In this document: positions 32,601 to 41,900 of the stretch, piece after piece
How positions within the stretch are numbered: position 1 is the first letter of the stretch
How the letters are laid out: every line of letters starts with the position of its first letter
Assembly (NCBI GenBank): GCA_964383815.1
Contig: CAYLIC010000004.1
Location: forward strand, 11,117 to 75,116
Length of the DNA: 64,000 bases
DNA from: UBA11524 sp964383815
GTDB taxonomy: Bacteria > Bacillota > Clostridia > Christensenellales > Aristaeellaceae
Direction: 5' to 3'
The notes under the pieces: generated by a model
Database searches by the model: none
Told to the model about the DNA's origin: nothing
Seen by the model: only the letters and a program-made list of their open reading frames with translations
Made by a program: the position numbers and the translations under genes

Positions 32601-34347
32601 ACGGAAAATGTGGCTGGAGGAGCTTGCCAAAACGCTGCTGCTGGAGAATGTGCTTTCCGCCTCCGGTGCTGGCGCCTGGAAGGACAATGCCTGGGTGGAT
32701 GCGGACAGCCAGCGGCTATCCTGCATATTCGGCATGGCCGACGATGTGGAAACGCAGCAGCGCCTCCCCGCAACCATCGACTTCCTGGCAGATCAGAACG
32801 TGTTTGTAACAGGCCTGTCCGGCTCCGGCAAAACCACGCTGCTGCAAACGGTGGCCATGTCCCTGGCGCTGTGCTATTCGCCGGCGGATGTTAACATCTA
32901 CGTCCTTTCCATGACGAGCCATGTGCTCCAGTCGCTGAAGGAGCTTCCCCATGTGGGCGAGGTTATCTTCGACGAGGAGCAGGACGAGCAGGACCGCCTG
33001 ATTGATATGCTGTACACCGAGAGCGAACAGCGCAAGCGCGTTTTCCGCGATGTGTCGACCGATAACTTTATCCAGTACAACCGTGCCGTGCGGGAAAGCA
33101 ACCCCGAAGCAAGGCTGCCTGCCATTATCGTTCTTGTGGACGGGGTAGGCAAGGTGAAGGAATGGGAGTACACCCCCAGAGGGGACAAAACAAGGAAATT
33201 CTACGAGCTGCTCCGCTCGGCATCCAGCCAGGGTATTTTCTTCGTTGTCAGCGGCCTGACCCGGAATGAGCTGCCCTCCTCCCAGCAGAAGTTTACCCGC
33301 GGCCTGACCCTGCGGCAAAACGAGCGAAATGACTATGCCGAGGCGCTGGGTGCCAGAATCGGCCAGGACTGGGGCGGCATACGCGAATATCCGGGCCGTG
33401 GCATGATTGCAGTGGAAAACAAGGAAATGAAGACCACCTTCCTGTATGAGGTGCAGACGGCGGTATTCGCAAACGACCAATCGGACAAGGCGCGCACGGA
33501 TGCAATCATCGCAGCCGGCAGGGCGATGCAGGCTGCCTGGAACGGCCCGCTGCCCAAGCGCATTCCGCGCATTCCGCAGCATCCTACGCTGGAGCAGATG
33601 CTTGCAGACTGCCAGAGCGGCGTGACCGATGCAACCCTGCTGCCCCTGGGCTATGAAAAGGGCACCGGCGCGGTGCTGGAGGCCAGCCTGAAGAGCTTCT
33701 ATGCCGGCCTGGTGGTTGGCCCAAGACGCTCCGGCAAGACCACATGGGTTAAGGTGACGGCACTGATTATGCAGCGCAGAGGCGCAAGAGTCTACGTTGT
33801 TGGCGATGAGGGCCTGGCCCGCTGGGCCCTGGAGCAGGGCATGACAGGCTTCCACTTCGGTCAGCCGGAATGGGTCGATTGCTTCAGCTCGATTCTTGCG
33901 GAGGCTGCGGGCGAACGCTCGACACTGCTGAGGGAAGCGAAAACCATCAACATGGAAGAGCACAGGCGCGTATCGATGACCTTTACACCCATTGTGATTC
34001 TGATTGACCAGCTGGATAAGTATATGGCGGCCTATCAGGATACATTGGGCAAGCTGAAGGCCTTCGTTGAAGAAAATGAGAAGATTGCAACCTACCGTGT
34101 GATGACCTATGCCACCATCAGCCGGAAGGGATACAATGAAAACTACCTCAAGGATCCCCTGACGAGCCTGCGCGCTGCCCGGCGTGTCCTGATGCTCCAG
34201 GGCGTTAACAACGAGTTTGACCCGTTCAGCATCTCCCGCAGCTTGCCCCGTGGCATAACCTTCGCCCCGGGCGAGGCGATTGCCCTGTATGATGACAACC
34301 TGTACAGGCTGGTATTGCCGCAGGTGGAGGTGGAACAGAAAGCCTGA
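29692..34347 (+). CDS. essC: EssC/YukBA-type T7SS ATPase with N-terminal FHA region
   Basis: This 1,551-residue motor has an N-terminal FHA-like region (about 100-185, KLASHKHGTFSTSGG and NNGTWINGRL), two membrane helices (about 250-300) and three FtsK/SpoIIIE ATPase modules. Module 1 is canonical (Walker A GTTGAGKS about 698, Walker B IIVVDEF about 803). Module 2 has GLSGSGKTT (about 1040) but a weak Walker B (VLVDGVGKV). Module 3 has GPRRSGKTT (about 1342) and ILIDQLDKY. This is the layout of EssC in S. aureus and YukBA in B. subtilis, which drive WXG100 export. It starts at GTG with AGGAGGG upstream. Confidence 0.93.
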   Translation: MLFFWVLSERNGKGYYLPEQLSWSERIDISSGIISGTEKLLLGVTAEEGQWRATLPEGFLWSDGTAEPQKMNDGDILKLKKDNVQLSLVISEVKRDDLLMKKLRWPGVDFSVGKGDDNTIVYKKKLASHKHGTFSTSGGTISYTDQSNNGTWINGRLVSGQRVTLSPGDHMFIAPALHMIAFPEFLAICQADGASVGEALQPYRLQAAPPQKDAKQISVWQEYHRAPRQIQYPDDEPVSIDNPVEKQRDKKVPTWLAVGPSLTMIMPMLVSSVVMGRSMGASLVMIGTSSALSFMWSMLNRRYTEKDAAISEENRQTICKQYYAEIEETLAAYTEREMKRLNMNYLSAQECAALPKAAGHRMWEKQPVHPDFLHIRIGLGEKQLPNSITIPRSKIELVDDPLRHEPQRLKDSYSMMKNAPIVLDAKEHAIIGVLGSKRSPWLLQSMVVQIAAMHSYHDVRIVVLHDEEDEAQWQFAHYLPHVYTTDDRTMRMAVSGSSAGHEVLSYLDNILTIRSDSQRENTGSDADAADVRKQIPWYILFVTDPRLLEDEPIMRFLGVPGLGFTLVMQTSQTEELPKECGLIIEAFSPMGTIFQENGDMTGVKFETVDAQHIQQFAKDIAPFRIKEITGNNSIPSLVTFLETYNARRVEEIDIRHNWNENHAWKNIRAVLGFKSGSAPFVLDISDKNHGPHGLIAGTTGAGKSVLLQSFILSLALNYSPSEVQFILIDYKGGGTSEDFRNLPHAAGVIDSLQGERTIFRALASIQGEIKRRERIFKEVGVNNIDDYMKVFNSDETEPTLGHVIIVVDEFAELKKEQPDFMKELVSAARVGRSLGLHLVLATQKPGNSVSEEIDANTRFRICLRVASRSDSSEMLKRPEAAYLKGMGRCYVQVGNNEVFEEVQTSWSGATYAPDDLRPEEEPRILNAIGQPVSFPKKKKRMGAEAYEKREIDVVLDYISECCAKYHFEPARKMWLEELAKTLLLENVLSASGAGAWKDNAWVDADSQRLSCIFGMADDVETQQRLPATIDFLADQNVFVTGLSGSGKTTLLQTVAMSLALCYSPADVNIYVLSMTSHVLQSLKELPHVGEVIFDEEQDEQDRLIDMLYTESEQRKRVFRDVSTDNFIQYNRAVRESNPEARLPAIIVLVDGVGKVKEWEYTPRGDKTRKFYELLRSASSQGIFFVVSGLTRNELPSSQQKFTRGLTLRQNERNDYAEALGARIGQDWGGIREYPGRGMIAVENKEMKTTFLYEVQTAVFANDQSDKARTDAIIAAGRAMQAAWNGPLPKRIPRIPQHPTLEQMLADCQSGVTDATLLPLGYEKGTGAVLEASLKSFYAGLVVGPRRSGKTTWVKVTALIMQRRGARVYVVGDEGLARWALEQGMTGFHFGQPEWVDCFSSILAEAAGERSTLLREAKTINMEEHRRVSMTFTPIVILIDQLDKYMAAYQDTLGKLKAFVEENEKIATYRVMTYATISRKGYNENYLKDPLTSLRAARRVLMLQGVNNEFDPFSISRSLPRGITFAPGEAIALYDDNLYRLVLPQVEVEQKA

Positions 34348-34376
34348 TTTACTGCCGAGGTAGAAAAAAGGAAGTG

Positions 34377-35153
34377 ATGACGAAAATGACGCTGCCATGT
34401 GTATTCTACCATGTTGGCGAGCAGGATTTTGAAAAAATGATGGGCGTTTTTCATACAGTGTTCGGCAACGGGCAGGGCAATTTTCGCGTTGATGCACGCT
34501 TTGCCAATGCGGAACAGGCTGTGAAGTACCTGGCGCAGAGGAACATCCACCTGCTTGTGACATACGTTTCAGCACACCGGGATGAAAACGGCCGGTCCAT
34601 GCCGGATGTTGAGGCTATCCGCCTGGGGCAGATTGCCGCCCGGGCCAACAGGGACAATTACATCATCTACCTGGCGCACGACAATGAAACGCTGCTGCGA
34701 ATGGCACCGGCCTGCGTGCGGGCTGTGGCCAGCATGACGCTTTCCATGTTTCTGCAGCGGGGACAGGCGGCCCTAACCGCAATCCGCGAGGATTATGGCA
34801 AGCTGACTGCCAGCGATGAGCCTGATGAAAGCCAGTGGCTGTGCGTTAAGTCCCCGGGCGGAGCGGTTAAGCGCGTTCACCCTTCCCAGCTCTATGCGGT
34901 TATGGCAGAAAGCAAGGAGCTGGTTCTCCACACGGAGGAGGGCGTTTTCAAGGCATATGGCACGCTGGTGCGCCTGAAGCAGCAGCTGGGCGACGCCTTC
35001 TGCCAGTGCCACCGCAGCTGCCTGGTGAACCTGAATGCCATCCAGGATGTTGACTTTGCCGGCCTAACCATTTCCCTGAAGGACGGCAGCACGGCACCGC
35101 TGGCAAAGTCCTTCCGGCAGACAATGCGGCAGCTGCTTCAGGCAAAAACCTAG
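34377..35153 (+). CDS. LytTR DNA-binding protein with degenerate receiver-like domain
   Basis: This protein of about 258 residues has an N-terminal domain (about 1-125) that follows a receiver-like alternation of strands and helices but has Thr-Tyr (HLLVTYVS) where the phospho-acceptor Asp is expected. A LytTR domain (about 145-255) follows, with VKRVHPSQLYAVMAE and the conserved FCQCHRSCLVNLNAIQ. It probably regulates T7SS or WXG100 transcription without a histidine kinase; none is encoded here. The start is taken as ATG 34377, close to AAAGGAAG (GTG 34374 and ATG 34386 are alternatives). Direct repeats spaced one LytTR period apart precede the WXG100 cluster. Confidence 0.82.
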   Translation: MTKMTLPCVFYHVGEQDFEKMMGVFHTVFGNGQGNFRVDARFANAEQAVKYLAQRNIHLLVTYVSAHRDENGRSMPDVEAIRLGQIAARANRDNYIIYLAHDNETLLRMAPACVRAVASMTLSMFLQRGQAALTAIREDYGKLTASDEPDESQWLCVKSPGGAVKRVHPSQLYAVMAESKELVLHTEEGVFKAYGTLVRLKQQLGDAFCQCHRSCLVNLNAIQDVDFAGLTISLKDGSTAPLAKSFRQTMRQLLQAKT

Positions 35154-35195
35154 GCTGATGAATGTGCAACGGCGGGATAAAGGAGGTTGGCTGAG

Positions 35196-35444
35196 GTGGA
35201 AACAATCATTGTGAATATCACCCTGGGTGCGCTGGGAAAAACGGTGGAATTCATTTTGCCAGCGCATGTGCCCATACAAAACTTGATGGACAGCATTCTC
35301 CGGCAGGTTGGCTTGACCTTCTGGAATGTGGCGTACGATGATAGCGCCATGCTGTACAGCCTGGAGGACAAAAAACCGCTGCAGCCCCAATGGACGCTGG
35401 CCCAATGCGGCGTACACGAGCGGGCAGCGCTGATGCTGATTTAA
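35196..35444 (+). CDS. YukD/EsaB ubiquitin-like T7SS protein
   Basis: This 82-residue protein has the beta-grasp YukD/EsaB pattern: an N-terminal hairpin (TIIVNITLGALGKTVEFILP), a helix with a NLMDSILRQVG segment, and the C-terminal CGVHERAALMLI strand. EsaB is a soluble regulator or component of Firmicutes T7SS. GTG 35196 is chosen because AGGAGG (35181-35186) lies 9 bases upstream; the TTG at 35187 touches that site. Its place between LytTR and a WXG100-like gene supports the call. Confidence 0.85.
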   Translation: METIIVNITLGALGKTVEFILPAHVPIQNLMDSILRQVGLTFWNVAYDDSAMLYSLEDKKPLQPQWTLAQCGVHERAALMLI

Positions 35445-35473
35445 CTGGCACAAAAGGAAAGGAGAAACGGAAC

Positions 35474-35779
35474 ATGAGTGAAACCATTGGTCGCATTGAT
35501 ACGGACGAGATTAGGGAAATCATCAAGAAGGTAGGCTCCATTTCCGAAAATGTTCAATACCTGTCGAACACAAATGTATCCTCCATGAAGGGCACTGTGA
35601 AAAGCAGCCTGAAGGGTGAAGCGGCGGATACGCTCCTGACAACGCTGGACGAGCTGTCGGGTGATATTGGGAAAATCGCCAGGGGGCTGAACGATGTCAA
35701 CCGGGCGCTGACGGCCTATATCGCGGCGATTGAAAAGGCAGACCAGAAGATTTCCCAAGCCATCAGCGGCAAAGCCTGA
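35474..35779 (+). CDS. WXG100-like helical protein
   Basis: This 101-residue protein is predicted to be two antiparallel helices with a central turn (SSLKGEAADTLLTTL) where WXG100 proteins carry Trp-x-Gly; the Trp is missing, but the Gly and overall length fit. AAAGGAAAGGAG lies upstream of the ATG. It sits between yukD and the vWA-FHA receptor, away from the other four WXG100 genes at 42.4-43.7 kb. It may be an exported partner or a dedicated structural subunit. Confidence 0.72.
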   Translation: MSETIGRIDTDEIREIIKKVGSISENVQYLSNTNVSSMKGTVKSSLKGEAADTLLTTLDELSGDIGKIARGLNDVNRALTAYIAAIEKADQKISQAISGKA

Positions 35780-35810
35780 TACAAAAAAAGGAAATGAGAG
35801 GCACACGAAT

Positions 35811-38297
35811 ATGAAAAAGCTCATCAGTTGCATAGCGGCGCTTGTCCTGCTTATGCTGTGCACAGCTGGCGCACTGGCGGATGGAAATGGCACGATTGTT
35901 GACTATTGGACAGACATGAGCAACCTGACCATCTACGCAGCGATTCGCCAGTCCTATCGCTGCACGCTGGACTTTTCCGGTGCGGTTGACGGCAGCGCCG
36001 AGGTGCCCGTCAAGGCCGGTGCGCTTCCCTCTGCAAAGATTGGACACATCATCGTTGTGGATACCAGGCAGCCATACTGCAACACCGTCAACAATGCATG
36101 GCTGACCTACGAAAATGCTTACCAGCAGATATTGCAGAAGTACCTGAGCTCCATCAGCAATAACGAGCTGGTTCGCTTCATCATCGCTGGCGCCGGAACC
36201 AGCTATACAGAAACCGACTGGATGATGAACAACCAGGCCCAGGACTATGTGCGCAACAGCATTAAGCTGCAGACGGAGGCCGGCGAAACCGGCGCCGTAA
36301 ACGCGCTGAACCTTGCCTTCAAGGAGGCGAAGCAATACGTTGACGGGCAGCCGCTGTTCAAAAACGTGTTTGCTGTGATGGATGTAGCCAGCGCCAGCAG
36401 CAGCCTGCCCATGGGCAGCGGAACCTTTCCGCTGTTTGTGACAACAATTGCACAGAGCGGCACCGAGGTGACGGACAGGAAAACCCAGGCGAACAGCGGC
36501 AACTATGATGCCTATCAGTCCTTTGCAACTGCGAACAACGGTGTGTACATTTGCCTTGAGCACACGGGCAAGGGCACCCTTGATTGCAGCAGCCTGACCA
36601 CCCAGGTAACGCAAACGCTGAACAACCTGCAGTACTACGTCATCGATCTTTCCGACACCCATCGGCTGATTGACTACAGCAAGCAGTCGCACACCTTCAG
36701 CATTATTGCCTCCTCCAGCGATGGGGAACAGCAGATTAATACGCTGACAACCGATGTGGTTCCGCCTTCGCCGGTGCCCGTCGTAGCGGATACACCCACC
36801 CCTGTTCCGGAGGCTACCCCTGTGGTGGCCCGGGATGGAAACGACAGCAATGCCTTGCGGGCCATCAACCGGCTGTGGGAACTGTATTACCTGGAGGAGC
36901 GTACCAATTCCTTTGACGATTCGTGCCGGTATGCCTTTATGGAATTCTGCCGGGAGAATGGCCTGGAAGAAAAGGATGAGGTGGATGAGGAGGCCTTTAA
37001 CCTGCTGCTGTATGGTCAGGTTGTAGCCAGGGCCACCGCCACCCCCGAGCCTACGCCATCCCCAACGCCGGTGATGGAAACTGCTACCCCTGTCCCGAAG
37101 GTGTACAGCGGTTCCACCTCAACAACGGCCTTCTATGCCATCAAACAGCTGCAGAAGCTGTACTACCTGGATCCGGCTGAGAGCCATGCCGAGTTTGATG
37201 CCGGCTGCATGAGCGCCTTCCTGGATTTGTGCATCGACAATGGCATTTCCTACGACAAGGATTACATTGACGATGATGCTTACCAGTTCCTGATGAGCTG
37301 CACCACCCCGAAGGCCACGCCCACCCCGGAACCCGTGCTGACCCCCACCCCGGAACCGACCGTTCCTGTGGACGGATATACGCTGAACACCCGCGACGGG
37401 GAAGGCAGCGGATTCATCAGCACGATGCAGAGCATCCTGGCTGAGCTGAACATGTTCAGCGGCGAGTATACGCCTGGCCTGATGGACCGCGCAACGCTGG
37501 ATGCTGCCGGGCTGTACTGCACCACCTATGGCCTGCTGAACACCGCCGGAGTGGACGCTGTTAGCCAGCAGATTGTAAACGATGTGCTGACCATGGGCGA
37601 AAACCGTACGCCCTACACCGCGCCTGAACCCAGCACGGCAGAAAAGCTGATCAGCTTCCTGAAGCAGGACATCTTCTCCATTGGCACCTTTGCGGTGAAG
37701 ACGTGGATGATTGTTGTGCTGATTCTGGTATTGCTGTTCTCCATTCTGCTCATCGTGATTCTCATGCGCTCCAGGACCAGCACGGAGGGTGAGGCGGAAG
37801 CAGTCGCATTTGCTCAAGAAGCTGTTTCTGCCGGGAGCATGGGGGACAATGACGACGAGAAAACACGGCCTGTGCAGAGTGGCGCGGGCAGGAACGATGA
37901 CATGCTTTCAACCCTTCCGGCTAGCGCAGCACTGCGGGTGACCTTCACCATCAGTGGCAACTGTGCAACCTGGACGGATTCCCGCCTGGTGACCTCCGAA
38001 GACTTTGTGATCGGGCGTGGCAGCGGATGCGACCTGCGGACGGACTCCTCCGACAGGACGGTGTCCTCCAAGCATGCGATTCTTACCAGCAACAAGGGCA
38101 CGCTGTACCTGCGGGATGTTTCCACCTTCCATTCCACCTGGGTGAACGGGAAGAAGGTCAACAGCGCGGAAGCTGTGCCCGCAGGCGACTTTACCCTCCC
38201 GATTCGCAGCAGCGAAGCCCGCAGCGCTGATTATGAGCTGACCTCCGGTGACGAAATCACCCTGGGCGAGAAGTGCAGCATCAAGGTGGTTTGGTAA
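35811..38297 (+). CDS. vWA-like ectodomain, membrane helix and cytoplasmic FHA domain
   Basis: This 828-residue receptor starts with a signal peptide (about 1-24, ending ALADG). A von Willebrand A-like domain follows (about 30-310, HIIVVDTRQPY at the first strand). Three helical repeats resembling peptidoglycan-binding modules come next (ALRAINRLWELYYL, AIKQLQKLYYL and TMQSILAELNMF), separated by Pro-Thr linkers. A membrane helix lies at about 631-655, and a C-terminal FHA domain at about 711-828 (FVIGRGSGCDLR, SSKHAILTS). The FHA domain lies inside the cell and should bind phospho-Thr made by the locus kinase, while the outside parts may bind wall or surface protein. The ATG at 35811 has GAGAGG 9 bases upstream. 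Confidence 0.85.
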   Translation: MKKLISCIAALVLLMLCTAGALADGNGTIVDYWTDMSNLTIYAAIRQSYRCTLDFSGAVDGSAEVPVKAGALPSAKIGHIIVVDTRQPYCNTVNNAWLTYENAYQQILQKYLSSISNNELVRFIIAGAGTSYTETDWMMNNQAQDYVRNSIKLQTEAGETGAVNALNLAFKEAKQYVDGQPLFKNVFAVMDVASASSSLPMGSGTFPLFVTTIAQSGTEVTDRKTQANSGNYDAYQSFATANNGVYICLEHTGKGTLDCSSLTTQVTQTLNNLQYYVIDLSDTHRLIDYSKQSHTFSIIASSSDGEQQINTLTTDVVPPSPVPVVADTPTPVPEATPVVARDGNDSNALRAINRLWELYYLEERTNSFDDSCRYAFMEFCRENGLEEKDEVDEEAFNLLLYGQVVARATATPEPTPSPTPVMETATPVPKVYSGSTSTTAFYAIKQLQKLYYLDPAESHAEFDAGCMSAFLDLCIDNGISYDKDYIDDDAYQFLMSCTTPKATPTPEPVLTPTPEPTVPVDGYTLNTRDGEGSGFISTMQSILAELNMFSGEYTPGLMDRATLDAAGLYCTTYGLLNTAGVDAVSQQIVNDVLTMGENRTPYTAPEPSTAEKLISFLKQDIFSIGTFAVKTWMIVVLILVLLFSILLIVILMRSRTSTEGEAEAVAFAQEAVSAGSMGDNDDEKTRPVQSGAGRNDDMLSTLPASAALRVTFTISGNCATWTDSRLVTSEDFVIGRGSGCDLRTDSSDRTVSSKHAILTSNKGTLYLRDVSTFHSTWVNGKKVNSAEAVPAGDFTLPIRSSEARSADYELTSGDEITLGEKCSIKVVW

Positions 38298-38316
38298 AAG
38301 CAGAAGGAGAATGGGA

Positions 38317-38880
38317 ATGCAAAAACGTCGAGTATTGCAGATGGCTATGCTGGTGGGCGGGTTTGCGCTGATAGGCTTTGCCTTTCTGCTGATTGCCTGG
38401 CCGCTCATGGCTGTGCTGTATCTGGTGCTGTGGATGCTGGCAGGTACCATTCTCTGGTTTACCTATGCACCACTGCCGGCCGCCGTGCACGAAGCGGCTG
38501 ACGCTTTTCGCAAGCGCCGGGAGGAAAAACGCAAAGCCCAGATGAGCACTCAGCTGGTGGATACCAACTTCTACGAAAGGTTTCAGCTGGTTAACACACA
38601 CAACGATCAGGAAATCTACCGAATAGACCGGATGGAATTCCTGGTTGGACGCTCCCAAGAGGCCGCCATGTGCCTGGCGAAAAACCGCTCGGTATCCGCC
38701 AGGCACTGCCGGATTGTTTACAGAAAGTACAGCCAGGAGTATTACATTGAGGATTTGAACAGCACCAGTGGCACCTATGTGGGCGCCCGCAGGCTGGAAC
38801 CCTACAAGCAGGAAAAGCTGCTGCCCAATGTGGAAATCACCCTGGCTGGACTGACCTACCGCTTTTGCCCCATCCCGTAA
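38317..38880 (+). CDS. Membrane-anchored FHA-domain protein
   Basis: This 187-residue protein has two N-terminal membrane helices (about 9-30 and 33-53), a basic linker (FRKRREEKRKAQ) and a cytoplasmic FHA domain (about 95-187) with FLVGRSQEAAM, NRSVSARHCRI and NSTSGTYVGARRL. It is the third FHA protein of the locus and a likely reader of kinase signalling at the membrane. ATG 38317 is preferred over 38311 because AAGGAGA ends immediately before 38311. Confidence 0.87.
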   Translation: MQKRRVLQMAMLVGGFALIGFAFLLIAWPLMAVLYLVLWMLAGTILWFTYAPLPAAVHEAADAFRKRREEKRKAQMSTQLVDTNFYERFQLVNTHNDQEIYRIDRMEFLVGRSQEAAMCLAKNRSVSARHCRIVYRKYSQEYYIEDLNSTSGTYVGARRLEPYKQEKLLPNVEITLAGLTYRFCPIP

Positions 38881-38914
38881 GATGGCGGCAAAGGCAGGCT
38901 TTACCCGGTGGTTA

Positions 38915-38936
38915 ACCTTGCAGAAAGCTGCAAGGT
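38915..38936 (+). repeat. Perfect tetraloop hairpin between two T7SS genes
   Basis: ACCTTGCAG (38915-38923), loop AAAG, CTGCAAGGT (38928-38936). No T-run follows, so it is not a terminator. It may be an RNA processing or stability element in the long transcript. Confidence 0.65.
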
Positions 38937-38963
38937 GCCTATAGAGAGAAAGGAGAGAACCCC

Positions 38964-41900
38964 ATGAAAAGAACCAAAAGGCTTATCGCACTGGTGCTGG
39001 TTTGCCTGAGCTGCATATGTGCTACAGCTGCAGCCTTGGCAGACGGATTATCAACACCTTCGGATCTGAAGAACATAACAATAACGCTATCCCCGGACAC
39101 GTTTACCTACAATGGTCAGGAGCAGAAGCCCGCGGTGACCGTGACGGACGGCGCAAAGACCCTCGAGGAAGACGTGGACTACACCCTTTCCTTCACGGGC
39201 AACACGACCAATGTGGGCACTGTGACTGTAACAGTGACCGGCATGGGCAACTACACCGGAAGCGCGACAAAGAACTACAACATCAACGCAAAGACGATTT
39301 CGGATGATGCTGTGACCCTGTCCGCAACTGAGTTGATCTACAATGGTCAGGAGCAGAAGCCTACGGTGACCGTGAAGGACGGCGCAACGCCCATGAAGGA
39401 GACCGAGGATTACACCGTTACCTTCACGGGCGACACGACCAATGTGGGCACTGTGACTGTAACGGTGACCGGCAAGGGCAACTACACCGGAAGCGTTACC
39501 ATGACCTACACCATCACGCCCAAGAACGTTTCCGAAACCAATGCAAGCCTGTCCGCAACTGAGCTGATCTACAATGGTCAGGAGCAGAAGCCCACGGTGA
39601 CCGTGAAGGACGGCGCAACGACCATGAAGGAGAACGAGGATTACACCGTTACCTTCACGGGCGACACGACCAATGTGGGCACTGTGACTGTAACGGTGAC
39701 CGGCAAGGGCAACTACACCGGAAGCGTTACCATGACCTACACCATCACGCCCAAGAACGTTTCCGAAACCAATGCAAGCCTGTCCGCAACTGAGCTGATC
39801 TACAATGGTCAGGAGCAGAAGCCCACGGTGACCGTGAAGGACGGCGCAACGACCATGAAGGAGAACGAGGATTACACCGTTACCTTCACGGGCGACACGA
39901 CCAATGTGGGCACTGTGACTGTAACGGTGACCGGCAAGGGCAACTACACCGGAAGCGTTACCATGACCTACACCATCACGCCCAAGAACGTTTCCGAAAC
40001 CAATGCAAGCCTGTCCGCAACTGAGCTGATCTACAATGGTCAGGAGCAGAAGCCCACGGTGACCGTGAAGGACGGCGCAACGACCATGAAGGAGAACGAG
40101 GATTACACCGTTACCTTCACGGGCGACACGACCAATGTGGGCACTGTGACTGTAACGGTGACCGGCAAGGGCAACTACACCGGAAGCGTTACCATGACCT
40201 ATGACATTCAGCGGAAGCCCGTTACCGTTACCGCTCAGGCCCTGCAGAAGTACTGCGGCACGGTGGAGCCGGAGCTGACCGCTGTGGTTACCGGCCTGGT
40301 GGACGAGGCTGACCCCATTGCCTACACGCTGGAGCGTGCCGCTGGCGAAGCGGTGGGCGAGTATGCCATTACCGTTACCGGCGAGAAGGAACAGGGCAAC
40401 TATGAGGTTACCTTTGTTGACAGCAAGATGACCATTGGCTATGCGCCCGTTCCCGCCATCAGGGCAACCCTGGACGGCACCATCAATGAGGAGTGGTACT
40501 TTGGCGAGCCTGTGAAGGTATCCTACAGGGGCTACACCATTGCCAAGGACGCCGAGTGGGCCATTGACGAGAATGGTGTAACCGGCTTCGCTGCCTACAT
40601 CACCTGCGCTGACGGCTATGTGCAGGTGACCTGCCGCCTCCGTGGGGAGGATGGCGCCATTACCGAGCCTGTTACCGTTTCCTACAAGCAGGACACCAAG
40701 ACGCCTGAGTTTACCCTGAACGACAACACCACCCAGGTTTCCCTGGTGGCTACCGACAAGCCTGGCGAAGGCCTGATTGACATCAGCCAGGCCAGCGGCG
40801 TTATCATCAGCCTGTGGCATAACGACCGCCTGGAGGACGAAATCAAGCTGGAAGAAATGGACCCCGAAAAGGTTACGGAGGCGGACTATACCCGCGCTGG
40901 CAACTGGGTGTTCTACCAGCCGGGCAAGTATGTTATCACCATTACCGACGTGGCTGGCAACGAAGTTGAGGTGTTCAACCGCACCTTTATTGATACCGAC
41001 GGTGACGGCCTGAATGATACCTTCGAGCTGAGCTTCGATTCCGACCCGGCAGAGGTCGACACCGACCACGATGGCCTGGACGACCTGCAGGAGTATCAGC
41101 ACAAGACCAACCCCCGCGATGCCGACACCGATGGTGACGGCCTGACCGATAGCGAGGAGCTGGCCAATGGCCTGAATCCCAACAAGGTTGACACCGATGA
41201 CGATGGCGTGGACGACATGCGCGCCCTGCTGATGAAGAACTACTACGGCTTTGGCGACACGTTCAGCGCGGTGAACATCCGCCTGGGATTCATGATGAAC
41301 GCTGCTGCTCCCGCCCTGACCAACGAGGAAATGGAAGCTGCCCTGAACACCCTGACCGAGGTTGGCCGCAGCTATCTGGAGGCCATGAACATCACGCCCT
41401 ATGAGCGCAAGGGCGGCAAGGTGATTTTCCGTGGCGATAAGTCCATCAACCTGCAGAAGTTCAAGAATGTCAACTATGTGAAGAGCAACGCAGACGGTTC
41501 CATGCTGTTTGGCATTTACCGCGAAGAAAACCTGCTGGTTGCCTTTACCACCATGAACGGCATTATGCGCCCCACGGCTGCATGGAGCCTGGAAGAAATC
41601 TTTGGCGGCAGCTACAGCGATTATGCCGTGGTGGGCTCCGATGGCGCGCAGCTGCTGGCCATTGCCCCCTGGGATGCCGAGAATAACTGCACCCTGACCA
41701 ACATTGCCATCATCATGCCCGAAACCGGCAAGGTGTGGCAGATTAAGGATTCTGTTGGCGCCAGCAAGTTTGAGGTTTCTCCTGCGGGTGACAAGATTGC
41801 CTACCTGCTGGGCGGCGTGGCCAACCTGCTGGATCTGATTACCTGCAACCCGCTGGATGCCTACACCGCTGCCGCCGACACCGTGTTCTTCATGGCGGAT

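Noticed and set aside
39087..40205. CRISPR-like array
   Set aside because: The repeats are 231 bp, in frame, contiguous without spacers, and encode Ig-like domains.
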